Part shown: positions 16,394-23,903 of the stretch, piece after piece
Position numbering within the stretch: position 1 is the first letter of the stretch
Layout: every line of letters starts with the position of its first letter
Assembly: GCA_009845995.1 (NCBI GenBank)
Contig: VXYK01000001.1
Span: 1 to 42,997 of the forward strand
Reading direction: 5' to 3'
Source of the DNA: Acidimicrobiaceae bacterium
GTDB lineage: Bacteria > Actinomycetota > Acidimicrobiia > Acidimicrobiales > Aldehydirespiratoraceae
Length of the DNA stretch: 42,997 nucleotides
Notes under the pieces: model-generated
Told to the model about the DNA's origin: nothing
The model's input: the letters and a program-made list of their open reading frames with translations, nothing else
Database searches by the model: none
Made by a program: the position numbers and the translations under genes

Positions 16394-17124
16394 GCGGCAG
16401 CAATGGAGCGTCGGCGCTGCTTGAGATGCGCGGGGTCAACACCCACTACGGCGCCGTCCATATCCTCAAAGACGTCGAGTTCTCGATATACCCCGGCGAG
16501 TTGGTGTGCCTGCTCGGTGGTAACGCCTCGGGCAAGTCAACCACCCTCAAGACGCTGTTGGGAATGGTCACGCCCACCTCCGGCGACGTACTCCTCAACG
16601 GCGAGATAGTCACCGACGAGTCGATTTCGTATCGCGTCGAGCGGGGCGTCACGATGGTTCCCGAGAACCGACGGTTGTTCAAACGGCTATCGGTCAAGGA
16701 CAATCTCGAACTCGGAGCCTTCCTGCGCTCGGACCGATCAGCCATCGACGCTGACCTTGAGCGGATATTCGAGATGTTTCCGAGGGTGAAAGAACGGCTG
16801 AGTCAGAAAGCCGGCACGTTGTCCGGTGGTGAGCAACAGATGGTGGCGATGGGCCGGGCGTTGATGGCTGACCCCAAGGTGCTGCTGATGGACGAGCCGT
16901 CAATGGGACTCGCCCCCGCGCTGGTACAAACCAACTTCGAGTTGATCAAGCAGATCCATTCGCAGGGGGTGGCGATTTTCGTGGTCGAGCAGAACGCCAA
17001 CATGGCGCTCTCCATCGCAGACCGCGGCTGGGTGCTCCAAACGGGCCGCGTTGTTCTCGACGACACCGCCGAGGCGCTCCTCGCCAACCCCCACCTGCGA
17101 GCCAGCTACCTCGGCGAAACCTGA
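16390..17124 (+). CDS. livF: Branched-chain amino acid ABC transporter ATP-binding protein LivF
   Basis: A 244-residue ATPase with Walker A GGNASGKSTTLK, ERGVTMVPENRRLFKRLSVKDNLELGA (Q-loop region, LivF-like), signature TLSGGEQQMVAMGRALM, Walker B VLLMDEPSMGLAP and the switch residue in VVEQNANMAL, where Gln replaces the usual His, as in most LivF proteins. It is the last gene of the importer operon. The convergent nucleosidase gene ends ten bases away, and no separate terminator is evident. Confidence 0.94.
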   Translation: MSGSNGASALLEMRGVNTHYGAVHILKDVEFSIYPGELVCLLGGNASGKSTTLKTLLGMVTPTSGDVLLNGEIVTDESISYRVERGVTMVPENRRLFKRLSVKDNLELGAFLRSDRSAIDADLERIFEMFPRVKERLSQKAGTLSGGEQQMVAMGRALMADPKVLLMDEPSMGLAPALVQTNFELIKQIHSQGVAIFVVEQNANMALSIADRGWVLQTGRVVLDDTAEALLANPHLRASYLGET

Positions 17125-17134
17125 CAGGCTGGAT

Positions 17135-17923
17135 TCAGACCCCGTCTTGTTGGGCGAGGCGCTCGAGCAGAGCGAGGGTCTTGCGCCGGAGCGTCTCCGC
17201 GGCTGTGGCCAGGTTCTCGACGAACTGAGCTTCGGTGGCGACCGGCGAGTCGACGAGATCAGTGATCGTCTTGAGCGCCCCTGTAGGCACGCCGTGAAGA
17301 TGCCCAACCCATGCGACAGCTGCAGCCTCCATCTCCTTGACCTCGGCCCCGTTGGCGAGGATCCTCTCTCGGTCTGTCGGCGATTCGTCAAAACTGTCAC
17401 CGCTCGTGACGATCCCCAGTCGACAACCGAGAACTGAAGCGTGACTGCGCAGGTCCGCTGCTGGAAGTTCGCTGTTGCCCATGACATCGAAGCCCGGTAG
17501 CGGGATCCGTCGGTCGTGACAGGCAAAGTGAGGCCACGCCAGGAACGCGTCGCCTATCTCGGCACCGGCTCGCAACCAACCACCGGCTGTTCCCACCGAC
17601 AAAACCAAGTCCGGCCTAGGTCGATCAAGGTTGAGGGCCACATGTGTGGTGAGAGCCGCAGCAGTGCTTCCAACCGCGTCGACGCCGTAGATCGGATCGG
17701 TCCCGTTGACGGCAAGCAGCACATCAGGTCGCCCTTCGGCTTTTGGTGCATGAGAGAGCTGACAAGGCAAACCGGTCGCCCAAACTGGAGGGTCGAGAGG
17801 CTGCGCTCCGAGCGCATCGGTTAGCGGTGCCGCTTCTGCCTCCATCGCCATGACGATCACAACCCGCTCGGCCCGGTCTACGATCGAACTTTGTTTCAGC
17901 GCTGGATCCAGGTCGCTTTGCAT
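17135..17923 (-). CDS. Purine nucleosidase (methylthioadenosine nucleosidase type)
   Basis: A 262-residue PNP/UDP-phosphorylase-family protein. It has VVIVMAMEAEAAPL at the start of the domain, DLVLSVGTAGGWLRAGAEIGD in the middle, and KEMEAAAVAWVGHLHGVP plus the catalytic-type Asp in LKTITDLVD near the end. This order resembles plant and bacterial 5'-methylthioadenosine nucleosidases, which free adenine in methionine salvage; a futalosine or other nucleoside hydrolase cannot be excluded. The ATG at 17923 is preceded by TTGGAGG, so the longer open frame is unlikely. It lies 16 bases after an acyl-CoA dehydrogenase gene on the same strand. Confidence 0.72.
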   Translation of the reverse strand: MQSDLDPALKQSSIVDRAERVVIVMAMEAEAAPLTDALGAQPLDPPVWATGLPCQLSHAPKAEGRPDVLLAVNGTDPIYGVDAVGSTAAALTTHVALNLDRPRPDLVLSVGTAGGWLRAGAEIGDAFLAWPHFACHDRRIPLPGFDVMGNSELPAADLRSHASVLGCRLGIVTSGDSFDESPTDRERILANGAEVKEMEAAAVAWVGHLHGVPTGALKTITDLVDSPVATEAQFVENLATAAETLRRKTLALLERLAQQDGV

Positions 17924-17939
17924 AGGCCTCCAATCGTAG

Positions 17940-18944
17940 CTATCCCAAGAGTCCCAGCGCTCCGGCCACCCGGTCACGGTGCTCAGAGGCAGCACCGTAC
18001 GCTCCGGACAGGCTCCAGCCTCGCTTCAGCCAGATCTGCAGGTCGTACTCATAGGTGCAACCGATCGCACCGTGGCACTGGAGCGCCGCCCGGCACGAAC
18101 GATCAACCGCGTCCGACGCGGTTGCTTTGGCCATCGACACGTCGCGGCCTCGCACAACTGCGTCGTCACAATGAGCGACAGACCATGCCGCTCGGTACAC
18201 CAGCGGCGCCGAGAACTCAATCCCCAGTCTGACGTTGGCCAGGTGGTGCTTGACTGCCTGATAACTCCCGACGGGCTTGCCGAACTGCCTGCGCTCTTTG
18301 ACGTACTCGACCGTGAAATCAAGCAGACGCCGAGCAACGCCGACGCACTGAGCTGCAGTGCCCAAAGCAGCCCGATCAGAGGCCAAAGCCACGTCTGCAC
18401 CAGCCAGCAGAGTCGCCGCATCTGGATCATAACTGATCTCGGCAAGTCGACGAGACTGGTCAATGGAGTCCTTGGGCACAACTGTCAACGCGCCACTGTC
18501 AACCGCCAGCAGTGAGCCTGAGTATTCAGCGACAACCAGATCAGCCGCGACTGGGGCCACGACATTGGGACCACCGGTTGCCAACGCCACCGTGCAGGTG
18601 CTCTCGCCGCTGATCGCCGCGTCCAACAGTTCAGCAGCGCCCGCTGTCGCCAGCGCAGGAACTGCCACGGCCACGTGCTCCACCAGCGGTTCCGGTACGC
18701 CGCCGTAACCTGCTTCCTCGAGCACACGGACCAGAGCCACTTCGTCCATCCCGAGTCCGCCGACCTCCGTCGGGGCCATAATTGCCAGCACTCCAACCTC
18801 CGCCAGCGTCGCCCACAACCCCCGCACCCGTCCGTCAACGCTGTCCCAGCTTTCTCGGATCGCTTCCGTGCTGCATTCGCTTGCAAAGATCTCACGGACC
18901 GTGTCTCGAAACATGTCGTGCTCGTCGGTGAAGGCAAAGTGCAC
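17940..18944 (-). CDS. Acyl-CoA dehydrogenase, short subunit type
   Basis: A 334-residue acyl-CoA dehydrogenase. It begins FAFTDEHDMFRDTVREIF, has LAEVGVLAIMAPTEVGGLGMDEV, a central part with weak FAD-loop features, and the C-terminal helical domain VKERRQFGKPVGSYQAVKHHLA and ALQCHGAIGCTYEYDLQIWLKR. The GTG start has GGAGG eight bases upstream, overlapping the stop of the preceding dehydrogenase gene. Paired adjacent dehydrogenases in actinobacterial steroid loci often form alpha2beta2 complexes with one active site per pair; this shorter member is likely one half. The neighbours ipdA and ipdB support a role in steroid side-chain or ring degradation. Confidence 0.85.
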   Translation of the reverse strand: MHFAFTDEHDMFRDTVREIFASECSTEAIRESWDSVDGRVRGLWATLAEVGVLAIMAPTEVGGLGMDEVALVRVLEEAGYGGVPEPLVEHVAVAVPALATAGAAELLDAAISGESTCTVALATGGPNVVAPVAADLVVAEYSGSLLAVDSGALTVVPKDSIDQSRRLAEISYDPDAATLLAGADVALASDRAALGTAAQCVGVARRLLDFTVEYVKERRQFGKPVGSYQAVKHHLANVRLGIEFSAPLVYRAAWSVAHCDDAVVRGRDVSMAKATASDAVDRSCRAALQCHGAIGCTYEYDLQIWLKRGWSLSGAYGAASEHRDRVAGALGLLG

Positions 18945-18949
18945 TTGCG

Positions 18950-20113
18950 TTACCTCCGAGGCAAACCGAGTACGCGTTCAGCGATGATGTTGCGCTGAAT
19001 CTCGTTGGTTCCCGCATAGATCGGACCGCCGAGGGCGAACACGTATCCGTCGAGCCAGTCGCTCGGCACTTCGGCTTCGTCGCCGAGAAGGCGAAGCGCC
19101 GTGGCATGGAGTTCAAGATCCATCTCAGACCAGAACACCTTCATCAGGCTCGCTTCTGATCCAAGGTCACCGCCAGCCATCAACTCGGCGGCGACAAAAT
19201 ACGTCTGCCAGCGATAGGCCTCGGCCCGAATCCAGGCATCAACCACCTCATCTCGCAGCCGCGCATCCAAACCGCCGCCTGTTTCGCCCATCGCTGTGCC
19301 AGTCGCAGCATTCGCTGTCGCAAGCTCCCTGAGACGTTCCGCCGCGGCCATGAAACGGCCGGGGCTTCGCAAGCTGAGACCGCGTTCGGAGCCCGCCGCC
19401 GCCATAGCCACTGCCCAACCCTGGCCCGGTTCGCCCAGCACGTTGTCCGCATTGACTCGGCAGTCGTCAAAGAAAATCTCCGCGAAGCCCGACTCCTGAT
19501 CGAGTCGCCTGATCGTTCTGCGCGTCATTCCAGGCGCATCGGCCGGTACCAGCAGGTAGCTCAGACCCGCGTGACGCTCCGCAGTCGGGTCGGTACGCAC
19601 AATGCAGAAGATCCAGTCTGCGTACTTGCCCCGTGAACACCAAGTTTTCTGGCCGTTGATCACATAGTCGTCGCCGTCGCGGACCGCCGTTGTCTTGATC
19701 CCAGCGAGATCCGAACCGGCCTCGGGCTCAGACCAGCCCTGGGCCCAGATGTGCTCGCCGTTGGCCATTCTCGGAAGGAAATAGTCCTGCTGGGCTTGGG
19801 TTCCGAAGTTGAAAATGGTGGGTGCCAGCAAGCTCACGCCGTTGGCGCTCACCCGACCCGGCACCCCAGAAAGCCAGTACTCCTCCTCATAGATCAGCCA
19901 CTCGACCAGATCACAGTCACGTCCGCCATATGCTGCGGGCCAGGCCGGTACTGACCATCCTCCCTCGAACAGGGTGCGTTCCCAGAGCCGATGCTCCTCA
20001 AATCCCGCCGCCGAGTCCATCGACGCAAGGGGCTCGGTCGGCCGGTTGTCGTGCAGCCAACTCCGACATTCGTCGCGAAACTCTACGTAGCGGGGAGAAA
20101 GCTCAAGGTCCAT
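18950..20113 (-). CDS. Acyl-CoA dehydrogenase, FadE type (partner subunit)
   Basis: A 387-residue acyl-CoA dehydrogenase. FAD/substrate features are AQGWSEPEAGSDLAGIKTTA, DDYVINGQKTWCSRGKYADW and HAGLSYLLVPADAPGM. The C-terminus has GPIYAGTNEIQRNIIAERVLG, the usual flavin-adenine and interface motif. The GWSVPAWPAAYGGRDCDLVEW opening matches steroid-type FadE proteins. ATG 20113 overlaps the stop of ipdB (TGATG), implying coupling. It probably oxidises a CoA ester of a steroid intermediate together with the downstream short subunit; the exact substrate is not readable. Confidence 0.88.
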   Translation of the reverse strand: MDLELSPRYVEFRDECRSWLHDNRPTEPLASMDSAAGFEEHRLWERTLFEGGWSVPAWPAAYGGRDCDLVEWLIYEEEYWLSGVPGRVSANGVSLLAPTIFNFGTQAQQDYFLPRMANGEHIWAQGWSEPEAGSDLAGIKTTAVRDGDDYVINGQKTWCSRGKYADWIFCIVRTDPTAERHAGLSYLLVPADAPGMTRRTIRRLDQESGFAEIFFDDCRVNADNVLGEPGQGWAVAMAAAGSERGLSLRSPGRFMAAAERLRELATANAATGTAMGETGGGLDARLRDEVVDAWIRAEAYRWQTYFVAAELMAGGDLGSEASLMKVFWSEMDLELHATALRLLGDEAEVPSDWLDGYVFALGGPIYAGTNEIQRNIIAERVLGLPRR

Positions 20114-20883
20114 CAACGGAACTCGGCTTTGCGCACACCGTCGGGGTCGAAGACTTCACGGATCAGCCGCAATTCCTCATCGCTGGGCAACCGACTCTCC
20201 CCGACATCGCCCGTAACTGCGAGTTCGAATGCAGAGGCCTCTTGTGCCTGTTCAAGGGTGACTCCGGGATGGAGCGAACGGACTCTCATCCTGTGGTCTT
20301 CGGTCTCGAAGTCGTAGGCCCCGAGGTCGGTGACCACCCGGCGGATCTCGAAGTGTCTTCTGCTGGCTTCTGGAAGCTGAGCGATGCGGTCATATCCCGG
20401 CGCCGAGACAACGTCGACCGTCGCACTGAAGGCACGGGCTTGATTGGGGATCCAGTAAGTGGTGGCGTGATTGATCAGATTTCCCGGTGCCCCGCGCAGC
20501 CCCAACAGTTGTGCTTTGGGTCTTTGGTATGGCCCGATGGCCGCGAAGTTCTGGTTGCCGTACTGATCCATCTGGCTGGCACCCATGACGACGTGCCGCT
20601 TTCCCGACCACGCCTGATCGAAGACCGATCTGAACGGCAAATATGCCTCGATCACTGCTGCGGACGGGTCGCCGCCAAGGGCCAGGTTGCCTTCGATCGC
20701 GAACGCGATCGTGTCGGTCAACATCAGGTCGGGTTCGAACGAGGCCCTGGCCAAGCGCCCGGCAATCACCGGCACCGGACCCATAGGGTTGCACAGGAGT
20801 TCGCCGTCACCCCTGAACGCCTCGGCGAGGGCGACAACACACACCTCATCCAGCGTGGCGTCGTCAATCATTGGCTTTGGCAT
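20113..20883 (-). CDS. ipdB: IpdB-like CoA-transferase-fold subunit (steroid ring hydrolase)
   Basis: A 256-residue beta subunit of the CoA-transferase superfamily: CNPMGPVPVIAGRLARASFEPDL, GGDPSAAVIEAYLPFRSVFD, RHVVMGASQMDQYGNQNFAAIG and GAPGNLINHATTYWIPNQ. In Mycobacterium, IpdA and IpdB together hydrolyse the last carbocyclic ring of cholesterol (the COCHEA-CoA step) rather than moving CoA. The adjacent alpha gene strongly suggests the same pairing. ATG 20883 has GGAGAAGAA upstream and lies 20 bases inside the end of ipdA. Confidence 0.85.
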   Translation of the reverse strand: MPKPMIDDATLDEVCVVALAEAFRGDGELLCNPMGPVPVIAGRLARASFEPDLMLTDTIAFAIEGNLALGGDPSAAVIEAYLPFRSVFDQAWSGKRHVVMGASQMDQYGNQNFAAIGPYQRPKAQLLGLRGAPGNLINHATTYWIPNQARAFSATVDVVSAPGYDRIAQLPEASRRHFEIRRVVTDLGAYDFETEDHRMRVRSLHPGVTLEQAQEASAFELAVTGDVGESRLPSDEELRLIREVFDPDGVRKAEFR

Positions 20884-21739
20884 TTCTTCTCCGTTCAGAC
20901 AGCTTGGCTACATAGTCGTCGTGTGATTCGAGTTCGAGCCAGTCTTCGCGGAACTGCTCCCATGCGTCGGGGTCACGGGCAGTTGCCGCGTATTCGGACT
21001 GGAATGCCTCGTCGCGCTGATAATCGGGCGGGCATTCGGTGAAGTGGGCGCCTTGTGGTGCATGCACCACTCCGTCAACATGGGATCGCGGGATTCGCAG
21101 CGTGTGGACCGACCCTTCGCTCAGGAACTGTTCTGTGGGAACGATCTGCTCTGCGGACATGAAGGTCTTGTCGCCGGCCATGGCGAACAGGTCATCGAAG
21201 TACAGATCCGGTCCGAGGAACTGGCCGTTGCCTTTGGCGTCGGCCCGGTTCATATGAAGGATCACGGCGTCCATCTGAAACCCCGGAACCGCCACGAGTT
21301 CCTCGCCGTCGTCGTAAGGCGATTTCACGGTTTTGAGATCAGGATTCTCTGACATCATCGCTGTGCCCAAACCCGCTCGCGTCGGGTAGAAGGGCACCCG
21401 GTGAGCGGCAGCCATGAGGCCCAGATAGAAGGCACCCTCGTCCAACTCGGAGACGTCGATAGCACCCGCTTGCCGAGCCAGCCGAAAATGCGGCTCGAGC
21501 GGGATGGAGTCAAGCGACACGAAACCGTAGGTGAGCTTTCGGACCTTTCCCGCGGCACACAATATTCCGACATCGGGGCCGCCGTAGGAGACGATGTCGA
21601 GGTCGCTGAGGTCGCTGCGCAATATGGCGCGCACCAACGACATCGGCTTTCGGCGAGATCCCCAACCTCCGATTCCGAGGGTCATCCCGCTGTGGAGTTC
21701 GCCAATGACCTCGTCCTCTGTCATCCGTTTGTCTGTCAC
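20864..21739 (-). CDS. ipdA: IpdA-like CoA-transferase-fold subunit (steroid ring hydrolase)
   Basis: A 291-residue alpha subunit of the same superfamily. It starts TDKRMTEDEVIGELHSGMTL and has GIGGWGSRRKPMSLVRAILR, DIVSYGGPDVGILCAAGKV, YGFVSLDSIPLEPHFRLAR and ELDEGAFYLGLMAAAHRVPF, which match the order I know from mycobacterial IpdA; the Glu near residue 101 lies where the catalytic Glu is expected. The start is GTG with AGAGGAA six bases upstream. It is the first gene of a leftward set (ipdA, ipdB, two acyl-CoA dehydrogenases, perhaps the nucleosidase) and is divergent from a steroid-type dehydrogenase gene, with a perfect inverted repeat between them. Confidence 0.87.
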   Translation of the reverse strand: MTDKRMTEDEVIGELHSGMTLGIGGWGSRRKPMSLVRAILRSDLSDLDIVSYGGPDVGILCAAGKVRKLTYGFVSLDSIPLEPHFRLARQAGAIDVSELDEGAFYLGLMAAAHRVPFYPTRAGLGTAMMSENPDLKTVKSPYDDGEELVAVPGFQMDAVILHMNRADAKGNGQFLGPDLYFDDLFAMAGDKTFMSAEQIVPTEQFLSEGSVHTLRIPRSHVDGVVHAPQGAHFTECPPDYQRDEAFQSEYAATARDPDAWEQFREDWLELESHDDYVAKLSERRRNAKAND

Positions 21740-21766
21740 TCAGGTTCCTCTCGGCGGTTCGTCAAC

Positions 21767-21781
21767 TCAAGGGCTCCTTGA
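21767..21781. promoter_or_regulatory. Inverted repeat in the ipdA/dehydrogenase divergent promoter region
   Basis: TCAAGG-GCT-CCTTGA is a perfect 6-bp inverted repeat with a 3-base spacer, in the 145-bp gap between ipdA and the rightward dehydrogenase gene. It contains CAAG and CTTG half-sites like those of KstR2-type operators, but with five bases between them instead of two. A TetR-family operator is a reasonable guess. Confidence 0.4.
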
Positions 21782-21884
21782 CGGTATTCGACATGGGTCC
21801 GCGGTGCTAAGCCCGCACGGTTACTAGTTGCGTCTACGACTCTTGCTTTTCGACGGGTCGGACCGTCCCGATAGGGTGACGGGC

Positions 21885-22688
21885 ATGGTCGAGACGAACG
21901 ACTCTCTTGACATGAGCGGCCGGACGGTCATCGTTACCGGCGGCACCAAAGGCCTTGGGCGCGTGATCGCCGCACGTTTTCTGGAACAGGGAGCTGACGT
22001 GGTGATCTGTGCTCGAAGCGCACCGGAGGACCCGGTTTCCTTCGAGGGTCGCAAAGCAAGCTTCGTTGCTGCCGATGTTCGGGATCCCGAACAAATTGCC
22101 GGTGTGGTATCGGCGGCCGTTGATACCACGGGTCGAGTAGACGTGCTCGTCAACAATGCTGGAGGCGCACCTCCGTCGGTCAGCGCAACCGTGTCGCCGC
22201 GTTTCAACGACAAGATCACCGCGCTCAATCTCATTGCGCCGATGACCTTCGCACAGGCAGTTCACGAGCAGATGCAGTCACAACAAGACGGGGGCGTGAT
22301 CATCAACATCACCTCTGTCAGCGGCACTCGGGCCAACACCCAAGGCGCTGCCTACGGTGCGGCCAAGGCGGGACTGATCAATCTGACAGAAACGCTGGCA
22401 CACGAGTGGGGGCCCAAAATCCGTGTGATCGCTCTGGTGGTGGGGATGATCGTCACCGAACAAGCGCATCTGTTCTATGGCGACGAAGAAGGTATCGCCG
22501 CGGTGGGCCAGACACTCGCCCTCAAGCGCATGGGTACTCCCGACGAGGTGGCCGATGTTGTGTTGTTCGCCGCTTCGCCTTTGGCCCGCTGGGTTTCCGG
22601 TTGCGCGATCCCCGTGCACGGCGGTGGGGAGAGCCCCGGTTACATCGATGCTTCGACAGTCGCGCCAGCGACGCAAACCAAATCATGA
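21885..22688 (+). CDS. Short-chain dehydrogenase/reductase, steroid-catabolic type
   Basis: A 267-residue SDR with cofactor motif VTGGTKGLGRVIA, DVLVNNAGG, catalytic Ser in NITSVSG and Tyr/Lys in AAYGAAKAGLINLTE. The VVGMIVTEQAHLFYGDEEGI segment and the HGGGESPGYI end resemble the SDR next to ipdA/ipdB in mycobacterial KstR2-type clusters (Rv3549c-like). That suggests oxidation or reduction of a hydroxyl on a ring C/D intermediate. I chose the ATG of MVETNDSL; an upstream TTG lacks support. It is divergent from ipdA and coupled to the next gene (ATGA overlap). Confidence 0.8.
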   Translation: MVETNDSLDMSGRTVIVTGGTKGLGRVIAARFLEQGADVVICARSAPEDPVSFEGRKASFVAADVRDPEQIAGVVSAAVDTTGRVDVLVNNAGGAPPSVSATVSPRFNDKITALNLIAPMTFAQAVHEQMQSQQDGGVIINITSVSGTRANTQGAAYGAAKAGLINLTETLAHEWGPKIRVIALVVGMIVTEQAHLFYGDEEGIAAVGQTLALKRMGTPDEVADVVLFAASPLARWVSGCAIPVHGGGESPGYIDASTVAPATQTKS

Positions 22689-23170
22689 ACGACTCCTCGG
22701 ACGACTCTGAAGATCAAGCTCGCACGAGTGATCGGGATTCGACGCAAGCCTCGTTGTGGACCGACCGTACGACGATCGCCGCGTTGTTGGTCTTAATGTC
22801 GGCAGCTGTCTTCGTGGTGATCGCGATCACGAACCGACACGATCACAGCAGCCACGTTCACCCGACTGCCAGCGTCGTGAGCGACGTGAGCGACGTGAGC
22901 GACGTGAGCGCTTCAGACCCTGCACATGACCACAGCACCCACGTCCACGCCGAATACACTGGCGCGACATTCGTCAGCACCGAGCGGATCAGTCCACCTG
23001 AGGCTTGCCGCACCATAATCGGCTGCGATGACGCGGGGCCCAAGCCCCAAAGTCCCGGGGACCGCGGCGGTTGGGCGCAGTTCATGACGCTTGGCGCGGT
23101 TGCGATCGGCCTCACCTTCATCGCCACAAAGATCATCCGCGCTGCGCGGAAGGCGAAAGCGAATATCTGA
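22685..23170 (+). CDS. His-rich two-helix membrane protein
   Basis: A 161-residue protein I do not recognise. The first 30 residues are acidic and polar, then comes one membrane helix (IAALLVLMSAAVFVVIAI), an outer-facing loop of about 75 residues with HDHSSHVH and HDHSTHVH clusters separated by a VSD repeat, two cysteines (EACRTIIGC), and a second helix (FMTLGAVAIGLTFIAT) followed by a basic tail. The His/Asp clusters could bind a metal such as zinc or copper. ATG overlaps the stop of the dehydrogenase gene, so it is probably co-translated with it, although no functional link is obvious. Confidence 0.65.
   Translation: MNDSSDDSEDQARTSDRDSTQASLWTDRTTIAALLVLMSAAVFVVIAITNRHDHSSHVHPTASVVSDVSDVSDVSASDPAHDHSTHVHAEYTGATFVSTERISPPEACRTIIGCDDAGPKPQSPGDRGGWAQFMTLGAVAIGLTFIATKIIRAARKAKANI
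22877..22910 (+). repeat. 9-bp tandem repeat (GTGAGCGAC)
   Basis: Almost four exact copies of GTGAGCGAC encode VSDVSDVSDVS in the loop of the His-rich membrane protein. Because the unit is a multiple of three, copy-number changes would keep the frame and only alter spacing between the two His clusters. Confidence 0.9.
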
Positions 23171-23222
23171 CAAAAATGATCGGAATTAGATGCTTTAGCT
23201 GAAGCGTTCGGTTATGGTGTCC

Positions 23223-23253
23223 GATAATCCTGACTGTTCGGATCGGGATTATC
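23223..23253. promoter_or_regulatory. Inverted repeat upstream of the siroheme/reductase operon
   Basis: GATAATCC (23223-23230) and GGATTATC (23246-23253) are perfect reverse complements separated by 15 bases, 14 bases before the chosen start codon of the first siroheme gene. The spacing suits a dimeric regulator, and placement in the leader suggests control of the nitrite/sulfite reduction operon. Confidence 0.45.
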
Positions 23254-23267
23254 TGGATTGTGTACCC

Positions 23268-23903
23268 ATGTCTTCATACCCGGTCAACCTAGAACTCAGC
23301 GGTCAACCCGTCCTCGTCGTCGGGGGCGGACCGGTCGCGGCCCGCAAAGTAGCTGGCCTGCAAAGCGCTGATGCTCGCGTCACTGTCGTTTCCCCCTCGG
23401 CAGTCCGCGAGATCAGCGCTGACCCCGACATACGTTGGTTGGCACGCCCCTACCAACCGGGAGAGGTGGCCTCCTACCGCCTCGCCATTACCGCCACAGA
23501 CGACCCCGCAGTCAACGCCGAGGTCCGCTCAGACGGCGACAAAGCCAACGTGTTCGTCAACTCTGCGGACGACCCCTCCAACTGCTCCTTCACGCTCCCC
23601 GCCGTCGCCCGTCGAGGCGACCTGCAAATCACCGTGTCAACCGGAGGCCGCAGCCCCGGCCTCGCCCGCTGGCTACGCCAAAGGCTCGAAGGGCAACTCA
23701 GCGAAAGCTACGACGAACTCCTCGTGCTCCTGACAGAAGCTCGAGCCGAGGCCCGAGCGCTGTTCGGCACGTCCGAGATCGCCGGATGGGACACGGCTCT
23801 CAACGACGGATTGCTTGAACTAGTGCAACAAAACCGCATAACCGAAGCCCGAGAACGTCTTTGGGACCACCTCGGCCTGAGGGCCCAAGGGGTGCTCGCA
23901 TGA
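23268..23903 (+). CDS. Precorrin-2 dehydrogenase (siroheme synthase N-terminal type)
   Basis: A 211-residue protein matching the NAD-binding part of CysG/SirC/Met8. YPVNLELSGQPVLVVGGGPVAARKV is the cofactor loop. DDPAVNAEVRSDGDKANVFVNSADDPSNCSF and TLPAVARRGDLQITVSTGGRSPGLARWLRQRLE are the family core. It oxidises precorrin-2 to sirohydrochlorin and may also insert iron. I chose ATG 23268 because family proteins start with a YPVNLEL-like segment; ATG 23214 is open but would place the inverted repeat inside the gene. It overlaps the methyltransferase gene by four bases. Confidence 0.9.
   Translation: MSSYPVNLELSGQPVLVVGGGPVAARKVAGLQSADARVTVVSPSAVREISADPDIRWLARPYQPGEVASYRLAITATDDPAVNAEVRSDGDKANVFVNSADDPSNCSFTLPAVARRGDLQITVSTGGRSPGLARWLRQRLEGQLSESYDELLVLLTEARAEARALFGTSEIAGWDTALNDGLLELVQQNRITEARERLWDHLGLRAQGVLA

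Noticed and set aside
19822..21042. Open frame of 406 codons on the plus strand
   Set aside because: Antisense to an acyl-CoA dehydrogenase and ipdA/ipdB; no ribosome-binding site or domain.
21740..21884. Canonical KstR2 operator
   Set aside because: CAAG and CTTG half-sites are five bases apart rather than two, so the known consensus is not met; kept only as a general inverted repeat.
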